DNA from: an uncultured Collinsella sp.
GTDB taxonomy: Bacteria > Actinomycetota > Coriobacteriia > Coriobacteriales > Coriobacteriaceae
DNA length: 6,580 bases
NCBI GenBank assembly: GCA_958418185.1
Contig: CATZEP010000075.1
Span: forward strand, 1 to 6,580
Direction of reading: 5' to 3'
Part shown: in pieces, positions 5,539-6,580 of the stretch
Numbering within the stretch: position 1 is the first letter of the stretch
How the letters are laid out: the number at the start of each line of letters is the position of its first letter
Notes under the pieces: generated by a model
The model's input: only the letters and a program-made list of their open reading frames with translations
Databases searched by the model: none
What the model was told of the DNA's origin: nothing
Position numbers and translations under genes: made by a program

Positions 5539-5547
5539 CTTGCACTG

Positions 5548-5907
5548 CTGAGTGGGCTAGACGGTCGCGCGATGTGCTGCTTGCAGTACGCGTGAGGAAA
5601 GTCCGGGCTCCAGAGGGCGGGATGCCGGCTAACGGCCGGGCGGAGTGATCCGACGGAAAGCGCCGCAGAAAAGAAGACTCCCACCTGCGCCGCAAGGCGT
5701 AAAGGGAAAAGCTGAAACGGTGGTGTAAGAGACCACCAGCGTCGTGGCAACACGGCGGCTTGGCAAGCCCCATCCGGAGCAAGCGCGAATAGGAACGCTA
5801 TGGGCCGGCCCGGTCCGCGTTCGGGTAGCGTGCGTGGAGCTGCACGGTAACGTGCAGACAAGATAAATGACCGTTCACGACAGAACCCGGCTTATAGGCC
5901 CACTTGG
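5548..5907 (+). ncRNA. rnpB: RNase P RNA, bacterial class A
   Basis: This is the catalytic RNA of RNase P, which cuts 5' leaders from precursor tRNAs together with the RnpA protein. Universal blocks are present in order: GAGGAAAGTCCGGGCTCC at 5594-5611 (CR-I, 5' half of helix P4), GTAAGAGACCACCAGC at 5725-5740, GGAGCAAG followed by AATAGG at 5776-5793, and ACAGAACCCGGCTTATAG at 5880-5897 (CR-V, 3' half of P4). The ends were set by helix P1: CTGAGTGGGC (5548-5557) pairs over ten positions with GCCCACTTGG (5898-5907). The resulting length of about 360 bases suits the ancestral class A form seen in actinobacteria. No standard terminator directly follows. Instead a structured repeat begins 10 bases downstream. 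Confidence 0.97.
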
Positions 5908-5917
5908 CAACTATGTT

Positions 5918-6032
5918 GACGCTGCGAACCCGTCAGCGCGGCAATCTGCCTTTCAAGCCTTCGGGCATGACCATAAGGTCAATGCCCTTGTCTTTCAAGG
6001 CACCTTGCTCGCGCTGACGGGTTCTCGCTGTT
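5918..6032 (+). repeat. Structured repeat element, copy 2
   Basis: This second 115-base copy has the same orientation and rod-like fold as the one at 2751-2865. Its outer stem (5926-5940 with 6010-6024) is a perfect 15 bp, although it differs from copy 1 at four positions per arm. All four changes are matched on the opposite arm. Unpaired or internal blocks such as GCGGCAATCTGCCTTTCAA and TTTCAAGGCACCTTGCTCGC are identical in both copies. The apical stem is two pairs shorter and the bulge next to it two bases longer, so total length is kept. Weaker similarity continues to about 6053. It starts 10 bases after the rnpB P1 helix, so it may help define the rnpB 3' end. No target-site duplication is visible. 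Confidence 0.85.
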
Positions 6033-6078
6033 GGTGACGGTATCATTGGCGTTTCCGTTCTTGTTGGCGAGGTCAACG

Positions 6079-6096
6079 GTACGGCCTTTGCCGTAT
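6079..6096 (+). other. Small hairpin upstream of the YigZ-family gene
   Basis: TACGGC (6080-6085), a CTTT loop and GCCGTA (6090-6095) form a perfect 6-bp hairpin, plus a G-T pair, followed by TTATTG. It could be a weak terminator for the transcript that includes rnpB and the repeat copy, but the T-run is poor. Confidence 0.35.
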
Positions 6097-6142
6097 TATT
6101 GAGGCTGTTTGTTGCTGCGCTTTATTTTGTTGAGGGGCTTTG

Positions 6143-6580
6143 TTGGACAGCTATTTTACTCTGCAATCGAATATTGAGGCTTCGGGCGAGTTTGTGGACC
6201 GCAAGAGCCGTTTTATTGCCCAACTGGTCCATATTGAGTCCGAGGATGAGGCGAATGCCTTTATCGAGATGGTTCGCAAGCGTCATTACGACGCTCGACA
6301 CAATGTTCCCGCGTGGATTTTGGTCGATGGACGCGAGCGCCAGAGCGATGACGGTGAGCCGAGCCGCACGAGCGGTATGCCGACGCTCGAGGTGTTGCGC
6401 GGTGCGGAGCTCAAAAATGTTTGCTGCGTGGTGACGCGCTATTATGGTGGCACGCTGTTAGGGCCTGGTGGCTTGGTACGTGCCTATACCGCGGCGACGC
6501 AGGCGGCGGTGTCAGCTGCTCGGGAGGCCGGGCAGATCGTCGAGATGACGAGCGTCGTGCCTGTTGACGTGCATGTGGCC
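6143..6580 (+). CDS. yigZ: YigZ/IMPACT family protein (partial, runs off right edge)
   Basis: The 146 codons seen match the N-terminal UPF0029/IMPACT domain of the YigZ family, found in nearly all bacteria. Full-length members have about 200 to 215 residues, so the C-terminal domain is cut off by the window. Marks include KSRFIA at 21-26, HYDARH at 48-53, SDDGEPSRTSGMP at 68-80 and TRYYGGTLLGPGGLVRAY at 98-115. Many relatives have Gly where Arg75 stands. Eukaryotic IMPACT regulates Gcn2, but the bacterial function is not settled and a ribosome or translation link is only suggested. The start is TTG: a stop at 6131-6133 lies in frame upstream, and only TTG codons at 6140 and 6143 precede the conserved region. 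TTG 6143 sits five bases after GAGGGG (6132-6137), the better spacing. There is no ATG start near. Confidence 0.93.
   Translation, partial: MDSYFTLQSNIEASGEFVDRKSRFIAQLVHIESEDEANAFIEMVRKRHYDARHNVPAWILVDGRERQSDDGEPSRTSGMPTLEVLRGAELKNVCCVVTRYYGGTLLGPGGLVRAYTAATQAAVSAAREAGQIVEMTSVVPVDVHVA

Larger units (their letters stand above)
5207..5547. other. Gap between rpsA and rnpB
   Basis: The 341 bases hold the rpsA terminator (5231-5264), a stretch with no recognisable feature (about 5265-5335), a nested hairpin (5337-5392) and the rnpB promoter (about 5512-5538). TTGCCC at 5438-5443 with TACTGT at 5460-5465 (16-base spacing) is a weak second promoter candidate. Short open frames exist, but none has both a convincing ribosome binding site and a recognisable product. 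Confidence 0.55.

Noticed and set aside
5405..5550. 48-codon GTG-started open frame after GGAGGGG in the rpsA-rnpB gap
   Set aside because: It runs through the rnpB promoter into the start of rnpB, and the product has no recognisable feature, so it is likely chance.
2751..6032. The two structured repeats as the ends of a composite mobile element carrying the HAD gene, rpsA and rnpB
   Set aside because: The copies are in direct orientation and about 81% identical, the cargo is essential housekeeping genes, and there is no transposase or target-site duplication.
6099..6128. Promoter TTGAGG with TATTTT just before the YigZ-family gene
   Set aside because: Transcription would start at about 6135, inside or after the ribosome binding site at 6132-6137, so it cannot serve the chosen start well.

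Overview
The window looks like chromosomal DNA from a GC-rich Gram-positive bacterium, most likely a coriobacterium of the Collinsella type. This is inferred from the protein flavour, G/C-ending codons, strong purine-rich ribosome binding sites, use of TTG and GTG starts, and a short ribosomal protein S1 with four S1 domains. No sequence search could be run, so the genus is a guess.

Layout from left to right. The last 18 codons of a possible upstream gene (1-59) lead into ndk (72-476, +). A strong terminator follows, then an inverted repeat and a second hairpin that ends the convergent rpiB gene (654-1121, -). A 271-base divergent spacer separates rpiB from a cyuA-like L-cysteine desulfidase gene (1393-2712, +). 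The 255-base gap after cyuA holds three structures in a row: a GC hairpin, copy 1 of a 115-base structured repeat, and a 33-base near-perfect palindrome followed by five Ts. A HAD-family phosphatase gene (2968-3726, -) is divergent from rpsA (4040-5206, +). The rpsA leader can fold over its own ribosome binding site. A 341-base gap holds the rpsA terminator, a nested hairpin of unknown role and the rnpB promoter. RNase P RNA (5548-5907, +) follows. Copy 2 of the 115-base repeat begins 10 bases after the end of rnpB. A YigZ/IMPACT family gene (TTG start at 6143, +) runs off the right edge.

The genes are mostly unrelated housekeeping functions: nucleotide phosphorylation, pentose phosphate isomerisation, cysteine breakdown, translation and tRNA maturation. 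Alternating strands suggest mostly single-gene transcription units rather than one operon.

The most notable signal is the pair of 115-base repeats. They match at about 93 of 115 positions without gaps. Each closes with a perfect 15-bp stem, and all four stem positions that differ are compensated by a matching change on the other arm. This is direct evidence that base pairing has been conserved, as in a structured RNA or a folded mobile repeat. I could not identify the family.
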